Shown here piece by piece: positions 17,966 through 26,429 of a DNA stretch of 64,000 nt (its first letter is position 1; the number at the start of each line of letters is the position of its first letter). The stretch is from contig JAFEFO010000022.1 of assembly GCA_018240565.1 (NCBI GenBank), positions 1 through 64,000 of the forward strand, given 5' to 3'. The position numbers were made by a program, and so were the translations under genes. The notes under the pieces are model-generated. The model saw only the letters and a program-made list of their open reading frames with translations, had not been told where the DNA came from and made no database searches. This stretch comes from Pseudomonadota bacterium (GTDB lineage: Bacteria > Pseudomonadota > Gammaproteobacteria > Xanthomonadales > Rhodanobacteraceae).

Positions 17966-20163
17966 GCAGCGAGCCCTTCCAGCAGCCCCGCAATCTCGCC
18001 TTCCAGCGTCTTGATGTCGCCCTCGATATCGGCAAGCTTGCGCGGCGGCTGGTACACGTAGAAGTAACGGTTGATGGGGATTTCGTAGCCGACCTTGGTC
18101 TTGCTGTAATCCACCCAGGAATCGGGCACGTGCGGCAGCACCTCCGCCAGCATGTAGGCGTCGATCGCAGGCTGCATTGCCTCGACCAGCGCCGTGTTCG
18201 ACTGCTTCGGCCCGAACTCCATCGGCAGCAACAGGCCGGGCTTCTTTTCGAAACTCGCCGGCCAGTCAAACGTGGCCGGCAGCGGCACGTTTTCGGTGTC
18301 GCGCAGTTGCGCGTCAGGCTCGGGCCGATCCTTCGAATCGCGGCAGATTTCCGCCTTGGGGTCGCGCTCGCCCAGCGCCGCGAAGATGGCCTCGCGGATC
18401 GGTTTCAACAACTTGAGGCCAGCGGCGTCGGCGGCCGCCAGCAGATCGCCCTCGAACTTGGCGCGATCCATGGTGCGGCCTTTGGGCGCCATGCTGGTCA
18501 GCAGTTTGCGGATCGCTTCCTGCTGGGCCTTGCCTGCGGCTTCTTCCTTCCTCACCGCCGCCGCATCCTTGCGCTTCTTCGATACGGCGAGATTTGCGAA
18601 CGCGGTCTGCTCGTCCAGACGCTCGATACGCTCCGGCGTCGCCTCGAAGTTCATCCGCAGCGGGCGTTCGACCGTGATCTTGAGGAACCCGAACTCGCGA
18701 TTGGCGAAGATGCGCGAGACCACGCGGGTTTCGGGTTTGCCGTCCACCAGCACTTTGGCGGTCTCGCCATCCTTGAAGTGGGCGTAGATGCGCGTCAGCT
18801 CCGCGATCTGTGCATCACTGATTTCGTGGCGCTTGTTGTTGAGGCTTTTCTTCATGCGCTCGAAGAAGCGCGTGCCGTCGATGAGCTGCACCTTGCCGCG
18901 GCGATCCTCGGCCTTGCGGTTGGTGACCAGCCACACGTAGGTGTAGATGCCGGTGTTGTAGAAGAGCTGGTCCGGCATGGCGATTATCGCATCCAGCCAG
19001 TCGTTCTCGATGATCCAGCGGCGGATGTCGGACGGGCCGCCGCCCGCGTCGCCCGAAAACAGCGGCGAGCCGTTGAACACGATCGCGATCTTGGAACCCT
19101 CGCCGCCCTGTGCGGGCGACGGGTACATCTTGCCGATCATGTGCTGCAGGAACAGCAAGGATCCATCGTCGATGGCGGGTAGGCCGGCACCAAAGCGGCC
19201 GTTGAAGCCGAGGGTCCTGGCTTCCTTCTCGACCTGATCCTTCTGGTCCTTCCACTCGACGCCGAACGGCGGATTGGCCAGCAGGTAGTGGAACTGCTTG
19301 CCCTCGAAACCGTCGTGGGTCTTGCCATCGCCCAACGTGTCGCCCAGCTTGATGTTGCTGATGTCCTCGTCCTTGATCAGCATGTCCGAGCAGCAGATGG
19401 CCCAGGATTCCGGGTTGTAGTCCTGCCCGAACAGCGCGAGGTTGGCCGCTTCGTTCTGCGCGCGAATGAACTTTTCCGATTCCGACAGCATGCCGCCCGT
19501 GCCGCACGCAGGATCGTAAATGGTGCGGTAGATGCCGGGCTTGTAGACGTCCTGCTCGCCGGTGTAGACGAGATTGGCCATCAAGCGGATGACCTCGCGC
19601 GGCGTGAAATGGTCGCCCGCTTCCTCGTTGGCCTGCTCGTTGAAACGCATGATGAGGTGCTCGAAGAGATACCCCATCTGCAGGTTGTCGATGCGCTCGG
19701 GCCGCAGGTCCACGTCGGCCATGGCCTTCACGATCGTGTACAAGCGATTATGGCTTTCGAGCTTCTCGATCTGATCCTCGAAGCTGAACTTCTCGAAGAT
19801 CTTCCGCGCAATGGGCGAGAACCCGGCGAGACAGGCGGTGAGGTTGGATGCAATGTTCTCGCTGTCGGCCAGCAGGCGCTCGAACGTATAGGGACTCGTG
19901 TTGTACAGCGGCTGCCTACGCGTGGGATCGGCCGCCCTGCCGAGCATGCGTTCCATCGCTTCCTTGGGAGTCTTGCGTGCTTTCAATTTCGCGTATTCGG
20001 CGACGACCTTTTTACGCGTAGGCGCCAGCACGCAGTCGAGTCGGCGCAGCACCACCATCGGCAACATCACCAGCCGGTACTGCGGCGGCCGATACGGCCC
20101 GCGCAGTCGGTTGGCGATTTCCCATATCTTGCCCTTTAGTTCTTCGTGCAACTGCTGGTTCAC
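17962..20163 (-). CDS. hsdM: Type I restriction-modification methyltransferase subunit M
   Basis: 733 residues, GTG start at 20163. An N-terminal HsdM helical domain is followed by the N6-adenine methyltransferase with SAM motif DPACGTGGM (~219) and catalytic NPPF (~297). The protein is longer than the ~500-residue norm; the C-terminal ~230 residues are charged and helical, ending in a coiled-coil-like segment (LADIEGDIKTLEGEIAGLLEGL). First gene of the hsd operon; a promoter would have to lie in the 106-bp gap to the recombinase operon or further upstream. Confidence 0.93.
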   Translation of the reverse strand: MNQQLHEELKGKIWEIANRLRGPYRPPQYRLVMLPMVVLRRLDCVLAPTRKKVVAEYAKLKARKTPKEAMERMLGRAADPTRRQPLYNTSPYTFERLLADSENIASNLTACLAGFSPIARKIFEKFSFEDQIEKLESHNRLYTIVKAMADVDLRPERIDNLQMGYLFEHLIMRFNEQANEEAGDHFTPREVIRLMANLVYTGEQDVYKPGIYRTIYDPACGTGGMLSESEKFIRAQNEAANLALFGQDYNPESWAICCSDMLIKDEDISNIKLGDTLGDGKTHDGFEGKQFHYLLANPPFGVEWKDQKDQVEKEARTLGFNGRFGAGLPAIDDGSLLFLQHMIGKMYPSPAQGGEGSKIAIVFNGSPLFSGDAGGGPSDIRRWIIENDWLDAIIAMPDQLFYNTGIYTYVWLVTNRKAEDRRGKVQLIDGTRFFERMKKSLNNKRHEISDAQIAELTRIYAHFKDGETAKVLVDGKPETRVVSRIFANREFGFLKITVERPLRMNFEATPERIERLDEQTAFANLAVSKKRKDAAAVRKEEAAGKAQQEAIRKLLTSMAPKGRTMDRAKFEGDLLAAADAAGLKLLKPIREAIFAALGERDPKAEICRDSKDRPEPDAQLRDTENVPLPATFDWPASFEKKPGLLLPMEFGPKQSNTALVEAMQPAIDAYMLAEVLPHVPDSWVDYSKTKVGYEIPINRYFYVYQPPRKLADIEGDIKTLEGEIAGLLEGLAA

Positions 20164-20269
20164 TGTCGACGCACCATCGCTCTACCCCAAGCAAAGCCGT
20201 CTTTGTACCACAGTCGCCGCCTGCATCCATTGTTTTTGGAGTATGGACAGATGTTGCCAATCGCACGCA

Positions 20270-20728
20270 TCAACCCCCTTTTGTATCGATGCGTTTGGAC
20301 TTCTCCTTCGGGCGGCCCCTTCCGTGCCCAGCGCGATCCACTGCCGGTAGTGATTTGTCCAATGCATCCATTCTTATGCCATTCGCAAAGGCGTTGTACT
20401 GCCACCTGCGAAATTGATCGAGGAGGAGTGTATTGGTCTCCTCCAACCGCTTCACCTGAGCTTCCAGCCCCGCCACGCGCCGAATTGCCACTTCCAAAGT
20501 GTAGTTGCGCGGCAATGCATGCTTTGCGTCACGCAGGTCGCGCTGCCGCTGCTGAAACCGTGACTTGATCGTCGGATACAGGTACATCGTGTGCTTCGAA
20601 ACCGAAGCGACGTCCAGGACCTTGGCGACTCGGTCGCAGAAAAGTGGCCAAGTAAGTTTGCCTTCCCATCGATCCAACTCGCGCAAAATCTTGGGCAAGC
20701 TCGCCTTGGTGATGATTTTCTTGGGCAT
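20270..20728 (-). CDS. GinD-like small protein of recombinase module
   Basis: 152 residues, 6 bp downstream of the third recombinase gene and in the same operon. It is basic, with a helical N-terminal part (LPKILRELDRWEGKLTWPLF, then a possible helix-turn-helix VLDVASVSKHTMYLYPTIKS) and a coiled coil at ~75-105 (VAGLEAQVKRLEETNTLL). The C-terminus is Lys/Arg/Gly-rich. Position and size match the fourth gene, ginD, of GInt islands, thought to be a DNA-binding accessory factor. The gene name is by synteny, not by recognised sequence. Confidence 0.65.
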   Translation of the reverse strand: MPKKIITKASLPKILRELDRWEGKLTWPLFCDRVAKVLDVASVSKHTMYLYPTIKSRFQQRQRDLRDAKHALPRNYTLEVAIRRVAGLEAQVKRLEETNTLLLDQFRRWQYNAFANGIRMDALDKSLPAVDRAGHGRGRPKEKSKRIDTKGG

Positions 20729-20734
20729 GGTGTG

Positions 20735-22771
20735 TCAATCACTCAGTGCAGGAACGGCTTGAGGAGCAACGGCCTCGATCGTAGGTGCGTCGACCAACCC
20801 CAGGTCCATAAGCGCACGCCTGACTGCCGATGGGTCATGCCCATCCGGAATCCTAAGGGCCTTGCCATCGGAAACGCTCGGGTGTTCAAGTGCCACCCGC
20901 ATAGCTGTCACATGGGCGAGCTTCCACCGATGGTTATCGACCCATCGATCGGCACCAAAGTCACCGTCTTCGTGAGCTTTTTCTGCCTGTTTCAGTAGCA
21001 GTTCGGTCTGTGCTTCGAGGAGCCTGATCCGATCAAGGGTGACGTGATCTCCTTTGATGCAGACATGTTCCTTGCATGTCATGCACTCACGCTGCTTCTG
21101 GCACGGCGCCATCGCGTAGTCGTGTACGCACATCCCGTAGAGTGTCGCCTTCGCCGTACCCAACCGATCAACTCCCAACTCTTTATACGTCACCGGTTGC
21201 CTGTGCTTGATCCGTTCAAGCAGTGAAGGTTGCTCCATTTGGAGGATCTGTTTCGCCGCATCCAGTTGCTCTTCAGGGCTGCGATGGTCGTAGTGGCGGT
21301 TGTCTGCCACTCGCGCACGGCCTGCCCATTGCGCCAGTGTGTAGTCGTCCATGCCCGCGCGCTCCGACATCGTGCTCAACCAGTGCCTTAGTTGGTGAGT
21401 GGTCAGCTTGATGCTGGATCCATCAGGATTCTTAAGGCCGAACCGATCAAACAGTGAAAGTCCCTTCTCGGGCCCCATGCGGGCATTGACTTCGTTCGTA
21501 GTCAGCAGCCGCCAAGAAAAATGCTTGATCGTAGATTCTTTGTGTAACTCGTGCCAACGGTGCAAACACAGCGCAGCCCAAGCCTCGACCGTCCGATCGT
21601 CACTGATGAAAGGCCAGTGAGGTCCGCTGCACGTTTCGAGCACATATCCTGCCAGATCGCGGTAGCTGGTCGCACCGGCCTCGATCAGCTGCCCGAGTCT
21701 CTTATCTACAACAGCCTGAACCCAAGTTGGCGAGCCATCGAGCCGCCGGCCGCCACGCGGACACTTCACACCCACGGCCGCGCAGAACTCATCCGGCATG
21801 AGTGGCCGTTCGCCGTCTTTTTCGGGGTCGGCGAGGCAGCCTGGGTGTCGCATGAAAATGCCAGGATTGTCGAACGCAAAGCGCGCGGCAACCCGGGCGG
21901 GCTCTCCGATCTCAAGCAACCGCCGCACCGCCTCTTGAACCACGTCGTGCATTGCCGGCACGACCCATTTTTTCATTGCACCTTTGCCTTTGGCTGCGCG
22001 CCAACGCAAGTACATCTGTGGCTTTCCCTGTTCGTCCGGTTCCCACTGGATGCAGTCAACTGGAAGCTTCAGGACCTCCGAGATTCTGCTCGGCGTGGCC
22101 ATCAGCAGGATGAGGATCGAAGAGAAGAACCGACTCTCGGGATCGTCTGCCCGTGCAAACAGGTCGGCGACTGCAAGCATGGTTTCATTCGAGGGGAGTT
22201 TCTTCGCGCGGTGTGCTTGCCCTGCCTCGCCAAGGTCCTCAGTCAAAATAGCCGGCTTCTTGAACGGGGACTTCCAGACAGGCAGTGACGGCACAAGCTG
22301 CTTTTCGCGCACAAAGTCGCAGATTGCCTGAATCTTCCGCCCTGTGTTGCACTGGACTTCCGCGCTGGAATAAAACTCCCGGCACTTGGCGGCGGATACG
22401 TCCATCACCGCCAAACTCAGCATTACAATGTCCGCACTACCGCATGCATCGAGTAGAGCCGCTTCCATACATCGCAGCGCTTGTAACGTCACCGACAGAT
22501 ATTTGACTGGCTTGTGGCTGTAGGAATACCTGACGTAGGCTTTTGCAAACTCCTTGAATGGCTCGGCCATCGGAGTGAAGGAGTAAGGATCGCAATGTGA
22601 CGCTTTTTTTGCAAAGACGACAACCGTGGCGTTGTGCCTCCACGTGTCGCTTTCCCAAGCGCCGCCATCCGCAAAAGCCGTCAAGTCGTACTTCGCCAGA
22701 CGAATAAATTCTGCGAGATTGGCACTGGCATCAAGCTTCGCGCGCGGAATGAACTGAACCACTTCACCCAC
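20735..22771 (-). CDS. Tyrosine recombinase 3 of island integrase trio (GinC-like)
   Basis: 678 residues, GTG start overlapping the previous stop by 8 bp. Catalytic residues are visible: Arg in ATPSRISEVLKL (~227), the HxLRH box (HQLRHWLSTMSERAG, ~460), W in LAQWAGRARV and Tyr in DNRHYDHRSP (~492). A Cys cluster near ~565 (CQKQRECMTCKEHVC) may bind zinc. Such long recombinases act as part of a trio in GInt islands (and, more distantly, Tn554/RIT elements). Confidence 0.85.
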   Translation of the reverse strand: MGEVVQFIPRAKLDASANLAEFIRLAKYDLTAFADGGAWESDTWRHNATVVVFAKKASHCDPYSFTPMAEPFKEFAKAYVRYSYSHKPVKYLSVTLQALRCMEAALLDACGSADIVMLSLAVMDVSAAKCREFYSSAEVQCNTGRKIQAICDFVREKQLVPSLPVWKSPFKKPAILTEDLGEAGQAHRAKKLPSNETMLAVADLFARADDPESRFFSSILILLMATPSRISEVLKLPVDCIQWEPDEQGKPQMYLRWRAAKGKGAMKKWVVPAMHDVVQEAVRRLLEIGEPARVAARFAFDNPGIFMRHPGCLADPEKDGERPLMPDEFCAAVGVKCPRGGRRLDGSPTWVQAVVDKRLGQLIEAGATSYRDLAGYVLETCSGPHWPFISDDRTVEAWAALCLHRWHELHKESTIKHFSWRLLTTNEVNARMGPEKGLSLFDRFGLKNPDGSSIKLTTHQLRHWLSTMSERAGMDDYTLAQWAGRARVADNRHYDHRSPEEQLDAAKQILQMEQPSLLERIKHRQPVTYKELGVDRLGTAKATLYGMCVHDYAMAPCQKQRECMTCKEHVCIKGDHVTLDRIRLLEAQTELLLKQAEKAHEDGDFGADRWVDNHRWKLAHVTAMRVALEHPSVSDGKALRIPDGHDPSAVRRALMDLGLVDAPTIEAVAPQAVPALSD

Positions 22772-24344
22772 GGATCGCCCCTTCGCTTGTGATCATTTTC
22801 GATTTTGAGATCCGAGCTTCATTGCACATCAATACGCAGTGCTCCACCGCGAGGATCAGTTGATCGTTCGCGTTAACAACAACGTCGGCACAACCGGCAT
22901 CTCGGGTGCGATTTTTCTCCGCGTAAAGATCCGCCAAGACCTCCTCGTGCGGCCCGTCGACCCATGGTTGGAAGTGAAAACAGGTGTAGCAGGCGCGATA
23001 ACCACTCGCGCAAAATCCGTAGTTTCCGCATGTGCCAACTGCGTGCTGACGGTCATTCGGTACTCGACTCCGAGGGTCATCTCCCCTAATGGCCTCACGC
23101 TCCGAATGCACCAACTTGCCAAGGCAAGCTTGCGCGAAGGGGGCGAGTTGAGCGCCAACCAACTCATCGATGATCACAGCCTCCTGTGCTGTATTGTCGG
23201 TGTAGACGCGAACATTCTGGATGTCCGAGTGATCCAGCAGCTCGGCAATGACGAAAGGGCCGAATCCTTCACGTCGCAATTTGGTGCCACGAGTGTGCCG
23301 AAATCGCGTAGCCGAGAGCCGGATAAATTCGCCAGTACGCTCTGACCTGGCAGTTGACGCTCGTGCGCATCGCTGCAGAGCACTCGAAAGCGCTGCAGTC
23401 GTTGCGTGCAATGCATCAAGCGTGTCTCTACTCAGCAGCGCTCTGATCTGGCCGAGGTCTCTAACACCCTTGAGCCGGCCACGATTGAGGAAGATCGGCA
23501 CTTCGCCAGCGAGGACGGGGTCGATATCCTGCCCGATAACCGCTGAAACTGCGGCGACGGAATAGCGATGCTGCTGCTGTAGAACCAGATAAAGATCTTC
23601 AACGATGGCGAGTGATCGGAAGGCGCCGCGAAACTTCAACCCGCGCTGCTTGGCGCGAGGCACGTTGAGCCGAAACATGGGCGATCCTTTCCCATTCTCT
23701 TGAACAAGATCGCGCCCCTTGAGGGCCGCAATTTGAACGGAGCGCCTCGCAGTCATCGCCAAAGTGAGCAGATAGGCATAATCCTCGAAGGCCAGTTCTT
23801 TGGTCGCGACGGCCATGTTCGCCCAGTCGAAAAGCGCAGCTAGTTCAAGATCGGTAAAGGGCCCGCTCTCGGGACAACCACTCGCTACTGCGACGCCCTT
23901 TTCGTTCCCTTGTATGCGCCAGCCTTCCAGCAAGTCGACGACTTCTTTGGAAACCCCCTCGAAGCCGTAATCGTGCCAAGCCAGCAGAAACCCCTTAAGT
24001 CCACCCAACTGCCATTGCTCATCCATCCCGAGCTTGGCGCGCCAGTTGACGAGATCAGTCACATCAATCCGCGCCGCCCCAGTATCTCGAAGGAACCTTT
24101 TAAAGCGCGTCACCATGTTCTCAGTGTGTCGCGCAGATGCTTCCTCAGCGTAGCGCTGTAGCGCATTGCGGAAGCCTGCTTTAGTGCGAGCGTCGACGGG
24201 CCCAGGGAGGACAAGCGAAATCTGCACGTCCTTGTTGAGCCGCCAGTGGTCATCCGAAGGGTTGAACTCATAACCATCCTTAGACACTGCAAGGATCTGG
24301 GTCCTCGTCTTTAGCTTGGGGGCCTTCGCGCTAGCTTCACTCAT
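22764..24344 (-). CDS. Tyrosine recombinase 2 of island integrase trio (GinB-like)
   Basis: 526 residues from the ATG at 24344, which follows GGAAGGTATCG; an ATG at 24362 would add six residues. It overlaps ginA by 8 bp. The catalytic pattern is Arg in MTARRSVQIAAL (~200), HTRG in FRHTRGTKLRREG (~351), His in LLDHSDIQNV and Tyr in VRVYTDN (~380). The C-terminal segment has a Cys-rich motif (CGNYGFCASGYRACYTCFHF). It is expected to work with its two neighbours in excision and integration. Confidence 0.85.
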   Translation of the reverse strand: MSEASAKAPKLKTRTQILAVSKDGYEFNPSDDHWRLNKDVQISLVLPGPVDARTKAGFRNALQRYAEEASARHTENMVTRFKRFLRDTGAARIDVTDLVNWRAKLGMDEQWQLGGLKGFLLAWHDYGFEGVSKEVVDLLEGWRIQGNEKGVAVASGCPESGPFTDLELAALFDWANMAVATKELAFEDYAYLLTLAMTARRSVQIAALKGRDLVQENGKGSPMFRLNVPRAKQRGLKFRGAFRSLAIVEDLYLVLQQQHRYSVAAVSAVIGQDIDPVLAGEVPIFLNRGRLKGVRDLGQIRALLSRDTLDALHATTAALSSALQRCARASTARSERTGEFIRLSATRFRHTRGTKLRREGFGPFVIAELLDHSDIQNVRVYTDNTAQEAVIIDELVGAQLAPFAQACLGKLVHSEREAIRGDDPRSRVPNDRQHAVGTCGNYGFCASGYRACYTCFHFQPWVDGPHEEVLADLYAEKNRTRDAGCADVVVNANDQLILAVEHCVLMCNEARISKSKMITSEGAIRG

Positions 24345-25659
24345 CGATACCTTCCGGCGCACCCTCGTTGCGCTTCAATTCTGCCTGCACTAGACGAGCT
24401 GCTTTGTCACTTGCTTCGCGGATGTGACGCTTGTTGTAGACCCCTCCCGACACCTTGTTGCGATGGCCATTCAGGAACGCCCGAATATCCAGTTCCCTCG
24501 CTTCGCTGATGGGCGAAACGGGCGATTCCGCAGCGCCCGTCTTCGCTTTTACGTTGTGCCGGTCAATCGCGACGGAAATCTCGTAGTTGAAGTGATGTCG
24601 GAAAGCGTGGGGATGGATCTTTGCGAAGTCAGGATCCACTTTGCGCATACAGGCGAAGATTTGGCTATTGAGAGCCGAGCACGAGAGCGGCTTGCCCCAG
24701 GTGATGCCCGCGTGGTGCGAAACAAGTAAATAGGGATGTCGGCGGGCAGGAGCGATCCTGCAGCGCACCTGCGTGATGTAGCGATTGATTTGGCTCGCCA
24801 GCGCCAAGGGAAGCGGCAGAGGGCGTTCCTTGGTCTTGGCCACGGGCTGGTACCGGCGCGAGTCGAAACTATCATCTTGGTTGCGCCGGATCCACACCTT
24901 TGGGTCATCACCAAAATCGAACTGATCGATGCGCAGACTCAGCAGCTCGCCGCGCCGCATCCCGGTCGACCTGAACAGTCCAAAGATGATAGCGTTCCGC
25001 AGACGTACATCCGGGCTTCGGAAGGGGTTCCGCGGATCGTCTTCGGAACCTACCCCCATGAATCGTTCGACCAATTCGCTGGATGGCGAACGCATGTCAG
25101 CACCCTCGTTCAACCATTTCACTATTCCACGCGGACGATGTTTGCGGATGGTTCTGGCCATCTGCGCGATTCTTTGCGCGTCCTGAGCGGAGTTTCGATG
25201 CTGCGTGACTACCGAAGCCGTGAATTCCAGGTAATCAGCGATCGTGCTCACACGGTTGTAGTGCTGCTGACCTCCGACCGCAGCCTCAGCGGGCCTAGAA
25301 GCAATTCTCGACTCGAGGAAATGCACGTCACTGGTTCCCGACACGCGCGCGGCGCCGTCAGACACCGTGCGGCGCCGCATATCGAGCTTGGCGAAGTCCC
25401 GCAGAGAGACAATATCGGCAACTGTAAGAAAACGGCCGTTGCGAAACTCCGAAATCAGATCCCGGCCGTGCTGTTGCTCCCATCGCAGCAGCACTTCGAT
25501 GTCAGCCAGTTTGTTCCTCATCGTGTTGACCGCGGCCGCGGCGCTTCTTAGCTGAGACGTAGTGAAGAGTGTCGGATAAAAGAGCGGCAGCCCCCGAGCA
25601 TCGTGAAGTATTGGGACGCGCTCGCCGTCCCCAAGTATGTAAATCGATAGTTTGCTCAT
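24337..25659 (-). CDS. Tyrosine recombinase 1 of island integrase trio (GinA-like)
   Basis: 440 residues. The catalytic pattern is Arg in RSTGMRRGELLSLR (~231), HAFRHHFN (~351), the GH box (LNGHRNKVSGG) and Tyr in GGVYNKRHI (~406). It is the promoter-proximal gene of the four-gene operon and lies at the outer right edge of the island, next to ssb. A promoter with an overlapping palindrome sits just upstream (25681-25723). Confidence 0.87.
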   Translation of the reverse strand: MSKLSIYILGDGERVPILHDARGLPLFYPTLFTTSQLRSAAAAVNTMRNKLADIEVLLRWEQQHGRDLISEFRNGRFLTVADIVSLRDFAKLDMRRRTVSDGAARVSGTSDVHFLESRIASRPAEAAVGGQQHYNRVSTIADYLEFTASVVTQHRNSAQDAQRIAQMARTIRKHRPRGIVKWLNEGADMRSPSSELVERFMGVGSEDDPRNPFRSPDVRLRNAIIFGLFRSTGMRRGELLSLRIDQFDFGDDPKVWIRRNQDDSFDSRRYQPVAKTKERPLPLPLALASQINRYITQVRCRIAPARRHPYLLVSHHAGITWGKPLSCSALNSQIFACMRKVDPDFAKIHPHAFRHHFNYEISVAIDRHNVKAKTGAAESPVSPISEARELDIRAFLNGHRNKVSGGVYNKRHIREASDKAARLVQAELKRNEGAPEGIDE

Positions 25660-25680
25660 CGCAAGCCTTTCATCACTTAT

Positions 25681-25696
25681 TTACACATGTGTGTAA
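25681..25696. promoter_or_regulatory. Palindrome over the recombinase-operon start site
   Basis: TTACACA-TG-TGTGTAA is a perfect 7-bp inverted repeat. It overlaps the expected transcription start of the ginA promoter and is a good candidate operator, or a recombinase-binding site near the island end. Confidence 0.55.
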
Positions 25697-25723
25697 CTAT
25701 ATCATTTTTTTTCAACTATACAA
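25696..25723 (-). promoter_or_regulatory. Promoter of the recombinase operon
   Basis: On the minus strand TTGTAT (25723-25718) and TATAGT (25701-25696) are 16 bp apart in an AT-rich patch, with the start codon of the first recombinase about 37 bp downstream of the -10 box. Confidence 0.55.
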
Positions 25724-25734
25724 GAGGCTTAAAA

Positions 25735-25765
25735 AAAGAAAAAGCCCAGTAAAAACTGGGCTTTT
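25735..25765 (-). terminator. Intrinsic terminator downstream of ssb
   Basis: On the minus strand AAAAGCCCAG pairs with CTGGGCTTTT across a short T/A loop, and is followed by a run of T with one interruption. It ends the ssb transcript about 40 bp after the ssb stop codon and marks the host side of the island junction. Confidence 0.85.
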
Positions 25766-25801
25766 GGAATACTTTATTCAACGTTTCTAAATATGTGTTG
25801 T

Positions 25802-26281
25802 CTAGAATGGAATCTCGTCCTCATCGAAATTGCCGCCAGAAGATGCCGGCGCTGCCGGCGCGCTGCGCGCGGGCGCGGATTGCGGGCCGCGCGCGGGGCC
25901 GCGCTCGCGCGAATAGCCGCCGCCGGATCCGCCTTCGCCGCCGCCTTCCTTCGCGCCGAGCATCTGCATCTCGTCGGCGATGATCTTGGTCGACCAGCGC
26001 TTGACGCCGTCCTTCTCATACTCGTCGGTGCGCAGCTTGCCCTCGATGTAGACCTGGCGGCCCTTCTTCAGGTACTCGCCGGCGATCTCGGCCAGGCGCC
26101 CGAAAAATTCCACGCGATGCCACTCGGTGCGCTCCTGTGCCTCGCCGGTCTGCTTGTCCTTCCACGACTCGGACGTGGCGATGCGGATGCTGGTGATCGC
26201 CGTGCCGCTCGGGGTGTAGCGGGTTTCCGGATCGCCGCCGAGGTTGCCGACGAGGATGACCTTGTTGATGCCGCGTGCCAT
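25802..26281 (-). CDS. ssb: Single-stranded DNA-binding protein
   Basis: 159 residues from the ATG at 26281, preceded by GGTGAAATC. The OB fold occupies residues 1-110 ([57 protein letters not shown]). A Gly/Ser/Arg-rich linker follows, and the C-terminal acidic tip DEDEIPF that recruits replication proteins is intact. It is divergent from ispB and is followed by its own terminator. Confidence 0.97.
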   Translation of the reverse strand: MARGINKVILVGNLGGDPETRYTPSGTAITSIRIATSESWKDKQTGEAQERTEWHRVEFFGRLAEIAGEYLKKGRQVYIEGKLRTDEYEKDGVKRWSTKIIADEMQMLGAKEGGGEGGSGGGYSRERGPARGPQSAPARSAPAAPASSGGNFDEDEIPF

Positions 26282-26399
26282 GATTTCACCTTGGGAATTC
26301 GCGCCGATTTGCGTGCCCAAAGAATAGCACGGCGGCAGACACTACCCGCCGCCGGAATACATCGCGCCGGCGCGTAGGAAATTGCCGACGGCACGCCGC

Positions 26400-26405
26400 T
26401 ATAAT
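26400..26405 (+). promoter_or_regulatory. Possible -10 box for ispB
   Basis: A TATAAT hexamer lies 25 bp before the ispB start codon in the ssb-ispB divergent region. No good -35 element is at the standard distance, so only the -10 is supported. Confidence 0.35.
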
Positions 26406-26429
26406 CGTGTTTTCGCCAAACCGTCATCC

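Larger units (their letters stand above)
9960..25735. mobile_element. GInt-like genomic island (ends approximate)
   Basis: A four-gene module of three different tyrosine recombinases plus a small protein, in one overlapping operon at the right border, matches the ginABCD hallmark of GInt islands. The cargo is a type I R-M operon with an embedded ImmA/DUF4411 pair, an XRE regulator, an orphan antitoxin-like protein and a hypothetical gene. The right end must lie between the ginA promoter and the ssb terminator (about 25724-25740). The left end is placed only by the base-composition change near 9960-10140. No tRNA is at either border. Confidence 0.7.

Noticed and set aside
20164-20269. A promoter for the hsd operon in the gap after ginD
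   Set aside because: No -10/-35 pair with acceptable spacing was seen; the hsd genes may instead be read through from the recombinase operon.
10010-25745. Short direct repeat AAAAAAGAA near both island ends as attachment sites
   Set aside because: It is a low-complexity A-rich 9-mer that occurs by chance; the left boundary itself is not fixed.
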